NCBI GenBank assembly: GCA_002506875.1
Contig: DAYJ01000066.1
Span: 1-24,285, forward strand
Direction of reading: 5' to 3'
Length of the DNA stretch: 24,285 nt
Source of the DNA: Euryarchaeota archaeon UBA40
GTDB lineage: Archaea; Thermoplasmatota; Poseidoniia; Poseidoniales; Thalassarchaeaceae
In this document: positions 1-8,292 of the stretch, one piece after another
How positions within the stretch are numbered: the stretch's first letter is position 1
Layout of the letters: each line of letters opens with the position of its first letter
Translations under genes and position numbers: made by a program
Notes under the pieces: model-generated
Told to the model about the DNA's origin: nothing
Databases searched by the model: none
Seen by the model: the letters and a program-made list of their open reading frames with translations, nothing else

Positions 1-37
1 GGTGTCCCACAATGGCAAAGTGACGCATTCGACGTCC

Positions 38-1396
38 TCACATAGGTAGTTCGAAGTCGGTATCATCGCTCATCATCGATTTCATCTGCTTACGTAGTTG
101 GCGATTTCCTCGAATACCCTTCATCATCTTACGGCTACGATTCCATTGTGCTAGGAGCTCTCGCACATCCTTTTCGTTGACTCCCGAGCCCTTAGCGATA
201 CGTCGAATGCGTTCCGCCTTCAAAACCTGAGGTTCGTCTTTTTCATGGGATGTCATGGAATCCATGATGACCTTGAAGCGCTCCAAGTTTCCTTGCATTT
301 GTTCTTTTTGTGAGCGTCCCATGGCTCCAAGGCCTCCAAACATACCAGCTGGAAGATGTGAAAGGATACGGTCAACAGTTCCAATCTTCGACATCATCTC
401 CATTTGCTGGGACATATCATTCAATGAGAACCGACCAGACATGAGCCTCTCTGTTAGGCGCATTGCCTCCTCTTGATCCAAATCTTCAGGTGCAAGATCA
501 ATCAGGCCCTGGATGTCTCCCATCCCAAGAAGGCGCGAGATGAAACGATCTCCCTCAAACTTCTCAAGGTCTTCAACACGTTCACCTTCCCCGATAAAGA
601 CGATGGGAGATCCTGTAGTTGCGACGGCTGACAGGGCTCCGCCGCCTCGAGCGGTACCGTCCATCTTCGTGACGATGACTCCAGTGACGCCGACAAGTTC
701 GTGGAATTTAGCAGCAACGGGGCCTGCTGCTTGACCGACTTGTGCATCAATTACGAGTAGAGTTTCAGTTGCCTTCACGAGGTCAGCAATGTCCAGAAGT
801 TCAGCTTGGAGGTCTTCGTCTAATTGGTCACGACCTGCGGTGTCAACAATTAGCACATCCTTGTTGCCGAGAGACACGATACCATTCTTGACAATCGAAG
901 CAGCATCTGGGTTTTCTGGTTCTCCATATACGTCAATCCCATGGGGCTCGAGTAGCTGACAGAGTTGAGCATAAGCGCCTGGCCGATGCACATCTGCCTC
1001 AATCACACCGATATCCAACTTATGCTTCCGTTTCCACCACGCAGCCATTTTGGCCGTGGTAGTTGTCTTCCCTTGTCCGTAAAGTCCGACCATTAGTACA
1101 CGCTGATTGAAAGGGATAATCTCCTTCGGTGCACCAAGCATCCGTACGAGTTCCATGTAGATGATGTTCATTGCGTGGGTCTGCAGGGTAACGCCCGGGC
1201 GAGGTTCGTCTTCCTTCATTCTACGTTCCAAGCGATCAGTGATTTCCTTTGTCTGGCGGACGTTGAAATCAGCGGACAGGAGCGCTCTCCTGAGGTCTCT
1301 AACCATTGCACGGAGTTCTTCTTCGTCGATAGTCCGCTTGCCACGAAGTCGACCCAACGCACCTTGGATGCCACGTCTGAGTCCCTCAAGGGCCAT
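38..1396 (-). CDS. srp54: Signal recognition particle GTPase SRP54
   Basis: 452-residue SRP54, the GTPase that binds signal sequences on nascent chains together with 7S RNA and docks with the receptor FtsY at the membrane. An N-terminal helical N domain (about 1-90) precedes the G domain. G-domain motifs seen: P-loop GLYGQGKTT at 104-112, DVHRPGAYAQL near 135-145, DTAGR at 185-189, TKMDG at 243-247 and GEGE near 269-272. The methionine-rich M domain (about 310-445) carries RIAKGSG, the RNA-binding signature. Length is normal for the family. The ATG at 1396 gives the usual N terminus. It lies 50 bases downstream of the ArsA-like gene on the same strand, so the two may be cotranscribed. Unusual feature: the P-loop has Tyr-Gly-Gln where the family normally has Gln-Gly-Ser/Ala. 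Identity is not in doubt. Confidence 0.97.
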   Translation of the reverse strand: MALEGLRRGIQGALGRLRGKRTIDEEELRAMVRDLRRALLSADFNVRQTKEITDRLERRMKEDEPRPGVTLQTHAMNIIYMELVRMLGAPKEIIPFNQRVLMVGLYGQGKTTTTAKMAAWWKRKHKLDIGVIEADVHRPGAYAQLCQLLEPHGIDVYGEPENPDAASIVKNGIVSLGNKDVLIVDTAGRDQLDEDLQAELLDIADLVKATETLLVIDAQVGQAAGPVAAKFHELVGVTGVIVTKMDGTARGGGALSAVATTGSPIVFIGEGERVEDLEKFEGDRFISRLLGMGDIQGLIDLAPEDLDQEEAMRLTERLMSGRFSLNDMSQQMEMMSKIGTVDRILSHLPAGMFGGLGAMGRSQKEQMQGNLERFKVIMDSMTSHEKDEPQVLKAERIRRIAKGSGVNEKDVRELLAQWNRSRKMMKGIRGNRQLRKQMKSMMSDDTDFELPM

Positions 1397-1446
1397 AGGT
1401 CGACGTGGAGCCGGTTCGGTTTGAAGCCAACGGCTAATCTATCCTA

Positions 1447-2676
1447 TTAGCGAGGGATGTGGACTGAGAGTAAATCACCATTGAACTGTGCTTGAACAGC
1501 GTTTGAATCGAAATCCCTGCCAATATTCAGGCTCTTTTCTTGACCATTTAATGAGATATATAGAACTCCATCCTCACCTCTCAATCCCATTTCACTACGA
1601 TCTGCACCAGGAAGATGGAGAGTATAGGTTGTCCCATCATCCGATTCTTCCCGTACTTCCGAACGAATGACATCAAAGTACATCGGTGTACCGATTCGTA
1701 ACTCTGTAGAACTTGGGTTCGTGGGTTCGGCAGCACCCAATAGGTGACTTCCTACGCGCCTCAGATGATCAAGGCCATGGATATCAGAGGATTCTAGTGG
1801 TACAGTGTGGATGCTAAGGCCCTCGTAGCGATCTTTGATTTCGGCAAGGTAGCCTTGTTCGATATCACGTCGGCTCTGAAGGAATGGATGATCCAAGTTT
1901 GGTGTGCAACGGTTCACAAGGATACGATCGACGAGAATCTGGTATTCTGCTAGAGCATCAGCTGCACGAATTGACTCAGATACTGCCATTCTCTCAGGTA
2001 TAGTCACTAACGAGAAGGTGGTTACCGTGTCGTCCGCCATTATCCTACGAACGTGTCGTACACGCCTTTGGAACCGTTCAATTTCTCCTCGAATCTCTTT
2101 TTCCCGTGAGCCTCCCATTAGCATAGCCCGAATCCCTCCAGTCATACGCATCAGCCTAAGTATCCTGTCCGTCCACCCATCTAGAATCTCAGGGAGTCCA
2201 AGGAATCGAAGTGTATGCCCTGTTGGGGCGGTATCGAAAACTACGACATCATGTCGAGGATTCTCTACATGCCGGAGTATAGTCTCGAAAGCCATTGCTT
2301 CATCCATCCCGGGAAGCATCAGATCTGAAGCATCCATCGTCTCAGCTTCATTCTTGATTCCGTCTACGGTATCTTGACCAAGAATCGCACTGAGTGGGCC
2401 ACTGGTTGCACCTCCCATTGCTTGACTAAGCATTGGCATCAGTGCGGATGCTCCCATCTCAGGATCTAGTTCGAGGCCCTCGAGATTGGGTACTCCGGGA
2501 ACTGGTGTGGGTTTAGGGCCTAGATTTGCTTCTAAAGAATCAGAGGTTGAATGTGCCGGGTCACTTGATATGAGTAGTGTGCGAAGGCCTGAATCAGCCA
2601 ACCATACTGCAGTTGCAGCTGCCATTGTCGTCTTCCCGACACCGCCCTTGCCACCAAAGAGTAGGAGTCGCACCAT
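1447..2676 (-). CDS. ArsA/Get3-family ATPase with C-terminal HSP20-like domain
   Basis: 409-residue member of the ArsA/Get3 (TRC40) group of SIMIBI ATPases. Family members drive arsenite export or deliver tail-anchored proteins to membranes. Seen: deviant Walker A GGKGGVGKTT at 8-17, switch I DPAHSTSD at 39-46 and the hallmark switch II DTAPTGHTLRFL at 148-159. Residues about 335-409 look like the all-beta HSP20-like domain found at the end of some ArsA-like proteins. There is a single cysteine (257), so the CxxC zinc pair that stabilises the Get3 dimer is absent. I chose the ATG at 2676 because it places the P-loop where the family has it; a TTG at 2709 would add 11 unconserved residues. It precedes SRP54 on the same strand, which fits a protein-targeting role better than arsenite transport; no ArsB-like gene is in view. 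The exact function is inferred. Confidence 0.88.
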   Translation of the reverse strand: MVRLLLFGGKGGVGKTTMAAATAVWLADSGLRTLLISSDPAHSTSDSLEANLGPKPTPVPGVPNLEGLELDPEMGASALMPMLSQAMGGATSGPLSAILGQDTVDGIKNEAETMDASDLMLPGMDEAMAFETILRHVENPRHDVVVFDTAPTGHTLRFLGLPEILDGWTDRILRLMRMTGGIRAMLMGGSREKEIRGEIERFQRRVRHVRRIMADDTVTTFSLVTIPERMAVSESIRAADALAEYQILVDRILVNRCTPNLDHPFLQSRRDIEQGYLAEIKDRYEGLSIHTVPLESSDIHGLDHLRRVGSHLLGAAEPTNPSSTELRIGTPMYFDVIRSEVREESDDGTTYTLHLPGADRSEMGLRGEDGVLYISLNGQEKSLNIGRDFDSNAVQAQFNGDLLSVHIPR

Positions 2677-2752
2677 GGCGTATCGAGTGGAACCCACTTC
2701 TTGAACCAACGTAATGCGGCGGATATTTCACAGAGAAGCCGCTGGAAGAGTC

Positions 2753-3541
2753 ATGGAAGTGACAGAATTGCCACAATGGCAGTTCCAAGTTGCGATGCTC
2801 ATTGGACTGATTACGTTCACGATGGCATGGGCTCGTGGGATGCGGCGTTACACTCCGATTCAGGACCTTTCACAAGCCTACAAAGCCCTGATAATTGGTT
2901 TCATTGGTGGTGCTATTCTCGCCTCTGCTCTTGACATCTGGGTATTCCGACGTATGTATGAAGATCTAGCCCAGGATTCGATATATCTCGTGGAAATGGG
3001 GGCGTTGTTGTTACTTGCAGGATGGGCAGAGGGTGCCCTTTGTGTTTATCTCTGTTCAAGGTCAGAGCGAAAGGTTACCTCTGCTGCGACAACAACTGGT
3101 TATGCATTCGGTATCGGTAGTGCAGCAATGACGACCGCTGTTGCTGCCGTCAGAATCTTCGATCCAGCACTTGCTTCCATTGGTTCAGATGTTCATGGAT
3201 TTGGCATAGATACAATCCTCGTCTCTGTTTTAATTGGTGTGTCTGCAGGCTTTACCTTCGCACCTCTCGGTAGTGCTCAAGGTGCCCTAGTCCGCCACAA
3301 GGAACGGTTCACACCTCTTGTCCTTACAGGGGCGGGTCGCGCTGCAGTGCGCCTTTGCATTTATCTCGCTGTACTTGTCAGCCCCATAGCTCTAGGTTTC
3401 GGACTAGCGCTCGCATTATGGCTTGATGCACGGGCCAACAATCGCTGGCTTCCAAGTAGTCTTACTCCATTGCAACTTAGAGTAGAACGACGAATGCTCA
3501 AGAATCGAAAACTTGGCCAACCAGATATCGAAGAGGAATGA
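2753..3541 (+). CDS. Polytopic membrane protein, function unknown
   Basis: I do not recognise a family. From the ATG at 2753 the protein has 262 residues and six or seven hydrophobic segments, at about 11-27, 45-65, 77-101, 113-135, 150-172 and 190-222 (the last may be two helices). Several acidic residues lie within or at the edges of predicted helices (D61, E81, E93), which might matter for transport or catalysis. The tail from about 225 is basic and presumably cytoplasmic. An in-frame ATG at 2714 would add 13 polar residues; I prefer 2753 because hydrophobic sequence begins soon after. It is divergent from the ArsA-like gene across a 76-base spacer that must hold both promoters. It is followed after 31 bases by the zinc-ribbon protein on the same strand. 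It could be a transporter or a scaffold, but nothing visible decides. Confidence 0.75.
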   Translation: MEVTELPQWQFQVAMLIGLITFTMAWARGMRRYTPIQDLSQAYKALIIGFIGGAILASALDIWVFRRMYEDLAQDSIYLVEMGALLLLAGWAEGALCVYLCSRSERKVTSAATTTGYAFGIGSAAMTTAVAAVRIFDPALASIGSDVHGFGIDTILVSVLIGVSAGFTFAPLGSAQGALVRHKERFTPLVLTGAGRAAVRLCIYLAVLVSPIALGFGLALALWLDARANNRWLPSSLTPLQLRVERRMLKNRKLGQPDIEEE

Positions 3542-3572
3542 GCCTGAATTAGGGATTGCTTGCTCAAGGTTC

Positions 3573-5261
3573 ATGAATCGGTTCGCTGAGTTTCGTTGGA
3601 TGCCCCGCTGTCCTCACTGTCGGGCTCCAATGTCGGGCCGGTTCATCATCTGTGAGACATGTGGCCGTGTGACCTCCGGTTCTAGTGGTTTACAGGCTAG
3701 AATCTCTCCTTCAGAAGGTGCACCATCTGGAATGGGGGGGCGCGGTGGAAGCCGTCCCAGTCGTAAGGCGATTAAGGGTGCAGCACCGGGGAGGCGTAAA
3801 CAAGCAAGTGCTCCTCCTCCTCCGGCTGAAATTCAACGAAGAATGGCACTTCGGCAGTTGAGTGGAGATGATGCTCCTCGACGTTTAATCGTCCGTAAAA
3901 AAGAACAGAGGAAAGCAGCTTTTGCATTGGTCCTTGTTGCATTAATTCTGTTTACTCCCGTCCAAGATCCTCTTGTAGATGGAATTGAGGACTCTTTCGG
4001 CAACCTCCTCGATTTAGTCACGCCTAGTACGACTCATCCACTAGAGGCATCTTACACGCTTCGGAGTACCTATGAATATGAGTTCGGCCCATCATCATCT
4101 GATTCTGGCTTTATGTATAAACTTCCGATACCTCAGTCTGAACGAACTGCTGCTGGATTCTCAGATATACTCGCGACTAAGACTGATGGAGGAACCATCC
4201 CTGCACCTGTATTGCAGCGTGTAGTTTCGATGAAGGTAGGGTCGGGTGCTGCTGTAGTCGATGTTCCACTTACAGGGGGGGTTGTGCGCGATTCTAGCAG
4301 CGCAATCACTCTTGAAGACGGTTACTCTCAGGTCTTCTGGCCTGCGCCTGGAGGTACTGGAAGTGAAGATTGCCAATATGGCCGTTGCTTAATCTGGTCT
4401 GGAGCTATACCTCAATCGTCATCCATTGAGAGTGCATTGTTGAATGTTGAATATGAAATTGAATCGTACTCATACACTTGGTGGACTGAGGCTGATCTCC
4501 CCTCTTCGGTTACTGGTATGACAGGTGGAAATGGAATCTCTAAATCGACATCAGGTACCTTCGATGATTTGGACGATACAGGAATTGGATTCTATACTCA
4601 GAGATTTGGAGATGCACAGTTCTATGATCGTCTCAACGGAGGGGGCGACTACGCGATTGATGGAAATGATCCTATTGTCCAGAGTGTAGCTGACAACATC
4701 CTCGCATCTCTCTCACCCGATGATCGGGACAACGTGTTTGCATTCAGTCATGCAGCCTTCATCTGGGTGCGTGACAATGTCGTATATGCCAAGGGTTTGG
4801 AAAATCCACGTAGTGGTCCCGATTGCATTAATGCAGGTATAGGTGATTGTGATGAACAGTCAAACGCTTGGATGTCTATACTGCGAACTAAGCAGGTTCC
4901 GACATGGTATGAGATGGGTGTTTTGGGTTCAGGCGATTTCAGAGAATGGGAATCTCATGGTTGGTCAAACATTGCTCTTCCATTAAGCGATGAAGCATGT
5001 GAATCTCGCGGTATTAATCCGACATCTTGCTATGTCACTGCTGTCGTCGATGTTGTGAACAATAAGTGGTTGCTATACACTCCTACAGTGTATTCCAATT
5101 TTGTCCAGACCTGGGACCACACTGGGGATGATGTCAACAGCGTCTATATGAGAATCAGTTACGATCCGAACCTCCGCTCCTTTGACGTTGGATATTCGGT
5201 GGTCGGAACGCCGACAGCGCCAGAGGGAACATTCACTTTAGGGTGGGTTCAAGGAGAATAA
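3573..5261 (+). CDS. Zinc-ribbon, single-pass membrane protein with extracytoplasmic transglutaminase-like domain
   Basis: 562-residue protein in four parts. A treble-clef-like zinc ribbon has cysteines at 13, 16, 27 and 30. A Gly/Ser/Arg/Pro-rich linker runs to about 110. A transmembrane helix spans about 115-133. A large extracytoplasmic region follows, mostly beta-like, with a transglutaminase-like/papain-fold core at about 380-510. Catalytic Cys426 lies in GDCDEQS and His462 in ESHGWSN. Where the fold usually has W-x3-D-P-T, this protein has WLLYTPT at 499-505, so the third catalytic position is Thr503. Such domains act as cysteine proteases, peptide N-glycanases or cross-linking enzymes; the substrate here is unknown. 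The start is ATG 3573, with AAGG a few bases upstream; ATG 3600 is also possible. Two G7 tracts in the gene do not break the frame. It lies 42 bases upstream of trkA. Confidence 0.8.
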   Translation: MNRFAEFRWMPRCPHCRAPMSGRFIICETCGRVTSGSSGLQARISPSEGAPSGMGGRGGSRPSRKAIKGAAPGRRKQASAPPPPAEIQRRMALRQLSGDDAPRRLIVRKKEQRKAAFALVLVALILFTPVQDPLVDGIEDSFGNLLDLVTPSTTHPLEASYTLRSTYEYEFGPSSSDSGFMYKLPIPQSERTAAGFSDILATKTDGGTIPAPVLQRVVSMKVGSGAAVVDVPLTGGVVRDSSSAITLEDGYSQVFWPAPGGTGSEDCQYGRCLIWSGAIPQSSSIESALLNVEYEIESYSYTWWTEADLPSSVTGMTGGNGISKSTSGTFDDLDDTGIGFYTQRFGDAQFYDRLNGGGDYAIDGNDPIVQSVADNILASLSPDDRDNVFAFSHAAFIWVRDNVVYAKGLENPRSGPDCINAGIGDCDEQSNAWMSILRTKQVPTWYEMGVLGSGDFREWESHGWSNIALPLSDEACESRGINPTSCYVTAVVDVVNNKWLLYTPTVYSNFVQTWDHTGDDVNSVYMRISYDPNLRSFDVGYSVVGTPTAPEGTFTLGWVQGE

Positions 5262-5270
5262 CACTCAAGA

Positions 5271-5283
5271 CCCCCCCCGCGGG
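5271..5283. other. C8 tract running into the palindrome CCCGCGGG
   Basis: The 42-base spacer between the transglutaminase-like gene and trkA contains eight consecutive C residues (5271-5278) that merge into the perfect 8-base palindrome CCCGCGGG (5276-5283). It could form a very short hairpin or be a protein-binding site, but no T-rich tract follows, so I do not call it a terminator. A long C run is also a typical place for a sequencing length error. Confidence 0.4.
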
Positions 5284-5294
5284 CAGACATTTGA

Positions 5295-5298
5295 GAGG
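5295..5298 (+). promoter_or_regulatory. Shine-Dalgarno-like GAGG for trkA
   Basis: GAGG ends five bases before the trkA ATG and sits in the context GAGAGGCGACA. It supports ATG 5304 as the start. The same GAGGCGA string precedes the proteasome alpha gene, so this may be the local anti-SD match. Confidence 0.5.
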
Positions 5299-5303
5299 CG
5301 ACA

Positions 5304-6722
5304 ATGCGCAACTTCGTTATTGCAGGGGCCGGTGAGGTCGGTCGAGGCATTGCTCAAGCGCTTATTTATGAGCGTAAGAATGTCATTTTAGTCGACCTAA
5401 ATCCGGATGCTCTGAAGCAGGCATCAACACTTGAATGTCTACTCATATCCGGAGATATCCTCACGAATAAGGCGATGGATCATGTTGGTATTTTGAACTG
5501 TGAGATGTTCATTGCTGTGACAGATTCAGACGAGAGAAATATTCTTGCTTGCACCTTCGCAAAGCGTGTTTTCGAGATGCGGGGAGGTAATCCAGGAGAT
5601 ATGGTGGCTATCGCGCGTGTCAACAGGATGCCATTATTTCGAGAGATGGATCGGTCCGATTATACGGGCTGGACTGGTATCGATCATATTGCTAATGCGG
5701 ATAAGGTGATTGTTGAGGAACTAACGGCAGGTCTTGTTTCGCCCCAGATTCTCCATACTGTTCCAATGGGGAATGGGACACTAATATGTGTCTCAAGAGT
5801 GGCGGAAGGAAGTGCTCTGGTAGGCGGTCCTCTGTTGCAGATGGCAGAAGATATCGACGGACTTCCCCCTCCAATTGGTATTGTTGGAAGCGGTGGTCGC
5901 TCATCCATAGTGAATGAGGCGACAGAGGCAGAGATGGGCGACCTTCTCCTATTCGCTGCAACTGGTTCCCATGTTCAGACACGAATTACATCCGCTTGTG
6001 GATTTGTTTCAAAGCCCATGGTTAATCACCCACGGGTCATCATTTTTGGAGCCACGCCTGTAGGTAAGGATTTGGCTGAACATTACCTTGCCCAGGATTC
6101 GAATGTCACTGTTGTAGAACCTGATCTTATCGCTGCAAATGATCTAGTTGGGTCAGAGGCTGGAAATCATCGTCGACTAGACGTAATTCACGGCGAGCCA
6201 GATGATGTGGAACTTCTGAAAGACATTGGGATTGCTAATCATGATATCGCGATTAGCACAATGGACGACGACAATGGAGCGATTGCTATTGCGATGCGTG
6301 CTGTTGACGAAGGTGTTGAGAGAGCCGGACTCCTTGTGGATGATTCTACCCTAGTCGATACAGTTCGTAGAATCGGTCTTACCCGTGCAGTGTCTCGAAG
6401 AGAGGTCACTGTAGGGGCCGTATTGGAGCATGTTCACTCATATGTAGAGGGTCGCTTCCAAATTATTCGACATGCTAAGGAATTTGTTGCGATGACAGTT
6501 ATGATGTCGGAGGGCCACAAATACATTGGTTGGTCGTTAGAGAAGGTTCAGAGTAAACTGAAGGCGGATGCAAAAATTGTGGCACTTGAACGAGTTGTTG
6601 CAGATCGTGGTTTGATTACCTTCCCTCCGGATGGTGAGATGGTTCTCGAAGTGGAGGATCGTATTGTCATCGTTGGCTTGCGGGATTCGATTCAGCAGGT
6701 GGAAGCCAAGCTGAGGTCATGA
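5304..6722 (+). CDS. trkA: Trk potassium uptake regulatory subunit TrkA (tandem RCK domains)
   Basis: 472-residue cytoplasmic gating subunit of the Trk K+ uptake system; family members bind NAD(H) or ATP/ADP and control TrkH. Two RCK units are visible. The first begins with the dinucleotide-binding motif GAGEVGRG at 8-15, followed by the second-strand acid in VDLNPD. The second starts near residue 248 with FGATPVGKDLAE, where the glycine pattern is degraded to G-x-T-x-x-G, followed by VVEPD. Each Rossmann half is followed by an RCK_C-like region, the last at about 395-472 (ending VIVGLRD...). Length matches canonical two-repeat TrkA. The ATG at 5304 is preceded by GAGG. Its stop is three bases from the trkH start, so the pair is an operon and probably translationally coupled. 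The N-terminal repeat is likely the main nucleotide-binding one; that is inference. Confidence 0.95.
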   Translation: MRNFVIAGAGEVGRGIAQALIYERKNVILVDLNPDALKQASTLECLLISGDILTNKAMDHVGILNCEMFIAVTDSDERNILACTFAKRVFEMRGGNPGDMVAIARVNRMPLFREMDRSDYTGWTGIDHIANADKVIVEELTAGLVSPQILHTVPMGNGTLICVSRVAEGSALVGGPLLQMAEDIDGLPPPIGIVGSGGRSSIVNEATEAEMGDLLLFAATGSHVQTRITSACGFVSKPMVNHPRVIIFGATPVGKDLAEHYLAQDSNVTVVEPDLIAANDLVGSEAGNHRRLDVIHGEPDDVELLKDIGIANHDIAISTMDDDNGAIAIAMRAVDEGVERAGLLVDDSTLVDTVRRIGLTRAVSRREVTVGAVLEHVHSYVEGRFQIIRHAKEFVAMTVMMSEGHKYIGWSLEKVQSKLKADAKIVALERVVADRGLITFPPDGEMVLEVEDRIVIVGLRDSIQQVEAKLRS

Positions 6723-6725
6723 TTC

Positions 6726-8288
6726 ATGCGCGCTGCTCCAATTCTCCACTTGATGGGATGGACCTTAACGGTAGTATCTCTCCCTCTTTTTGCTGTAGGT
6801 TTGTCCGCTATTGGTCTTGAAGACGGAGATTTCACTTTCATTTTCCAAGCTTTCCTCGGGCCAACCGTCGTCTCCGCAGCTACTGGAATTCTATTGATAC
6901 GTACCTTCAACCATCGATATGATCAGGAGGATGGTGTCCGTGATCGTGAAGCTGTGACTGCTGTTGCATTAGGTTGGCTCGTGGTTATCTTCTTTGGAGG
7001 GATGCCATATTGGTTTGGTGGTACGTTTAACGGGCCATTGCACTTCGTTGAGGGGAGTGCAGGCTTCTGGGATGTTGCCCTTGGACTGTTACATTCCTGG
7101 TTTGAATCAATGTCCGGATTCACAACCACTGGCGCCACAATGATTGATCCAATGACAAGTCCACTCTGTGTAATCGGTGAGGATTGTATCGCTAGTCAGA
7201 AGCGTAGCATCCTACTTTGGCGTAGTTTGACGCAGTGGTTGGGAGGCATGGGTGTCATTATGCTTAGTATCTTGATTCTTGGACGATGGATTGGAGGAGG
7301 ATTGTCTGCAGCTACAGCAGAACTCACAGGGCCGAGTCTCTCGAGGCTTGGACCTAAACTTCAGCACACTGCTCAGATTCTCTGGGGGATTTACCTACTT
7401 CTTACCCTACTTGAGTGGATTTTGCTCTTTGTATTAACCGAAATGGATTGGTTTGACTCATTGAATCATGCTTTCACCACGATGGCATCCGGAGGTTTCA
7501 GTACATATGATGCCGGGATTATGCATTTCGATTCAGTGAAGATTGAACTCATCATCACTGTGTTCATGATTCTTACAGGTGTCAACTACAGCCTATTCCA
7601 CATCTCCTTCCGAGGTGGTGTGAAGGAAGCGCTCAAGGATGAGGAACTTCGACTTTATCTCGGTGTGCTATTCCTTGCATGGCTTGGCATGGTGTTCAGC
7701 CTATCGAGTAAGGGTGATCATGGTTTATTGGAATCTGCTCGGTATGCGATGTTCCAAACAGCATCTATTGGGACATCTACAGGTTATGCATCTGCGGACT
7801 ATGCTGTATGGCCAAGCCTCTCACTCTTGATTCTCTTATTCCTGATGATTGTAGGTGCATCAGCGGGTTCTACTTCGGGAGGACTCAAGATTCTACGATT
7901 GAAGATAGCATACGAAATCGTTCGTCAGGAGATCGGTCGAATTGTCCAACCCCGTTCTGTCCGTTCAATACGGATGAATGGTGAAGTTGTTCCATTGAGT
8001 AAAGTGCAGGTGGTTCTTGGTATGCTATCAGCCTGGGCTGTAAGTGCAGTTGTTGGTACGACTCTTATTGCAATATTCGAACCCAATCTTGATCTTGAAT
8101 CTGTTCTGAGCCTGTCTCTTTCTTGTCTTGGAAATACAGGCCCTGCTTTGGGCACCTATGGGCCAACTGCTACATGGGCTTCGATGAATGCACCTACCAT
8201 GTTGATTACTACCTTGATGATGTGGCTCGGTCGACTCGAGATTCTAACCGTACTCGTCGTATTCAATCCACGTGCTTGGCGATTGTGA
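6726..8288 (+). CDS. trkH: Trk potassium transporter membrane subunit TrkH
   Basis: 520-residue K+ translocating subunit of the SKT (TrkH/KtrB/HKT) superfamily. All four selectivity-filter loops can be seen: GFTTTGAT at 131-138, SGGFST at 255-260, SIGTSTGY at 347-354 and CLGNTGPA at 467-474, each with its filter glycine. Between them are the paired hydrophobic helices of the four MPM repeats, and two extra N-terminal helices as in canonical TrkH. The ATG follows the trkA stop by three bases. The protein would sit in the cytoplasmic membrane, gated by a TrkA ring. The gene ends four bases before the stop of the convergent rfcL, leaving no separate terminator region. No sign of damage. Confidence 0.96.
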   Translation: MRAAPILHLMGWTLTVVSLPLFAVGLSAIGLEDGDFTFIFQAFLGPTVVSAATGILLIRTFNHRYDQEDGVRDREAVTAVALGWLVVIFFGGMPYWFGGTFNGPLHFVEGSAGFWDVALGLLHSWFESMSGFTTTGATMIDPMTSPLCVIGEDCIASQKRSILLWRSLTQWLGGMGVIMLSILILGRWIGGGLSAATAELTGPSLSRLGPKLQHTAQILWGIYLLLTLLEWILLFVLTEMDWFDSLNHAFTTMASGGFSTYDAGIMHFDSVKIELIITVFMILTGVNYSLFHISFRGGVKEALKDEELRLYLGVLFLAWLGMVFSLSSKGDHGLLESARYAMFQTASIGTSTGYASADYAVWPSLSLLILLFLMIVGASAGSTSGGLKILRLKIAYEIVRQEIGRIVQPRSVRSIRMNGEVVPLSKVQVVLGMLSAWAVSAVVGTTLIAIFEPNLDLESVLSLSLSCLGNTGPALGTYGPTATWASMNAPTMLITTLMMWLGRLEILTVLVVFNPRAWRL

Positions 8289-8292
8289 GTTG

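Noticed and set aside
1904..2377. 157-residue plus-strand open frame
   Set aside because: It lies entirely opposite the ArsA-like gene, which has clear family motifs. The frame is Ser/Arg/Ile-rich with no recognisable domain, as expected for an antisense shadow.
2753..3541. PrsW-type intramembrane protease
   Set aside because: The number of helices is similar, but the EExxK, FxxxE and HxxxD-type motifs of PrsW are not present.
3734..4280. Possible frameshifts at two G7 homopolymers in the transglutaminase-like gene
   Set aside because: The reading frame is continuous through both, and recognisable motifs occur in the same frame before and after them.
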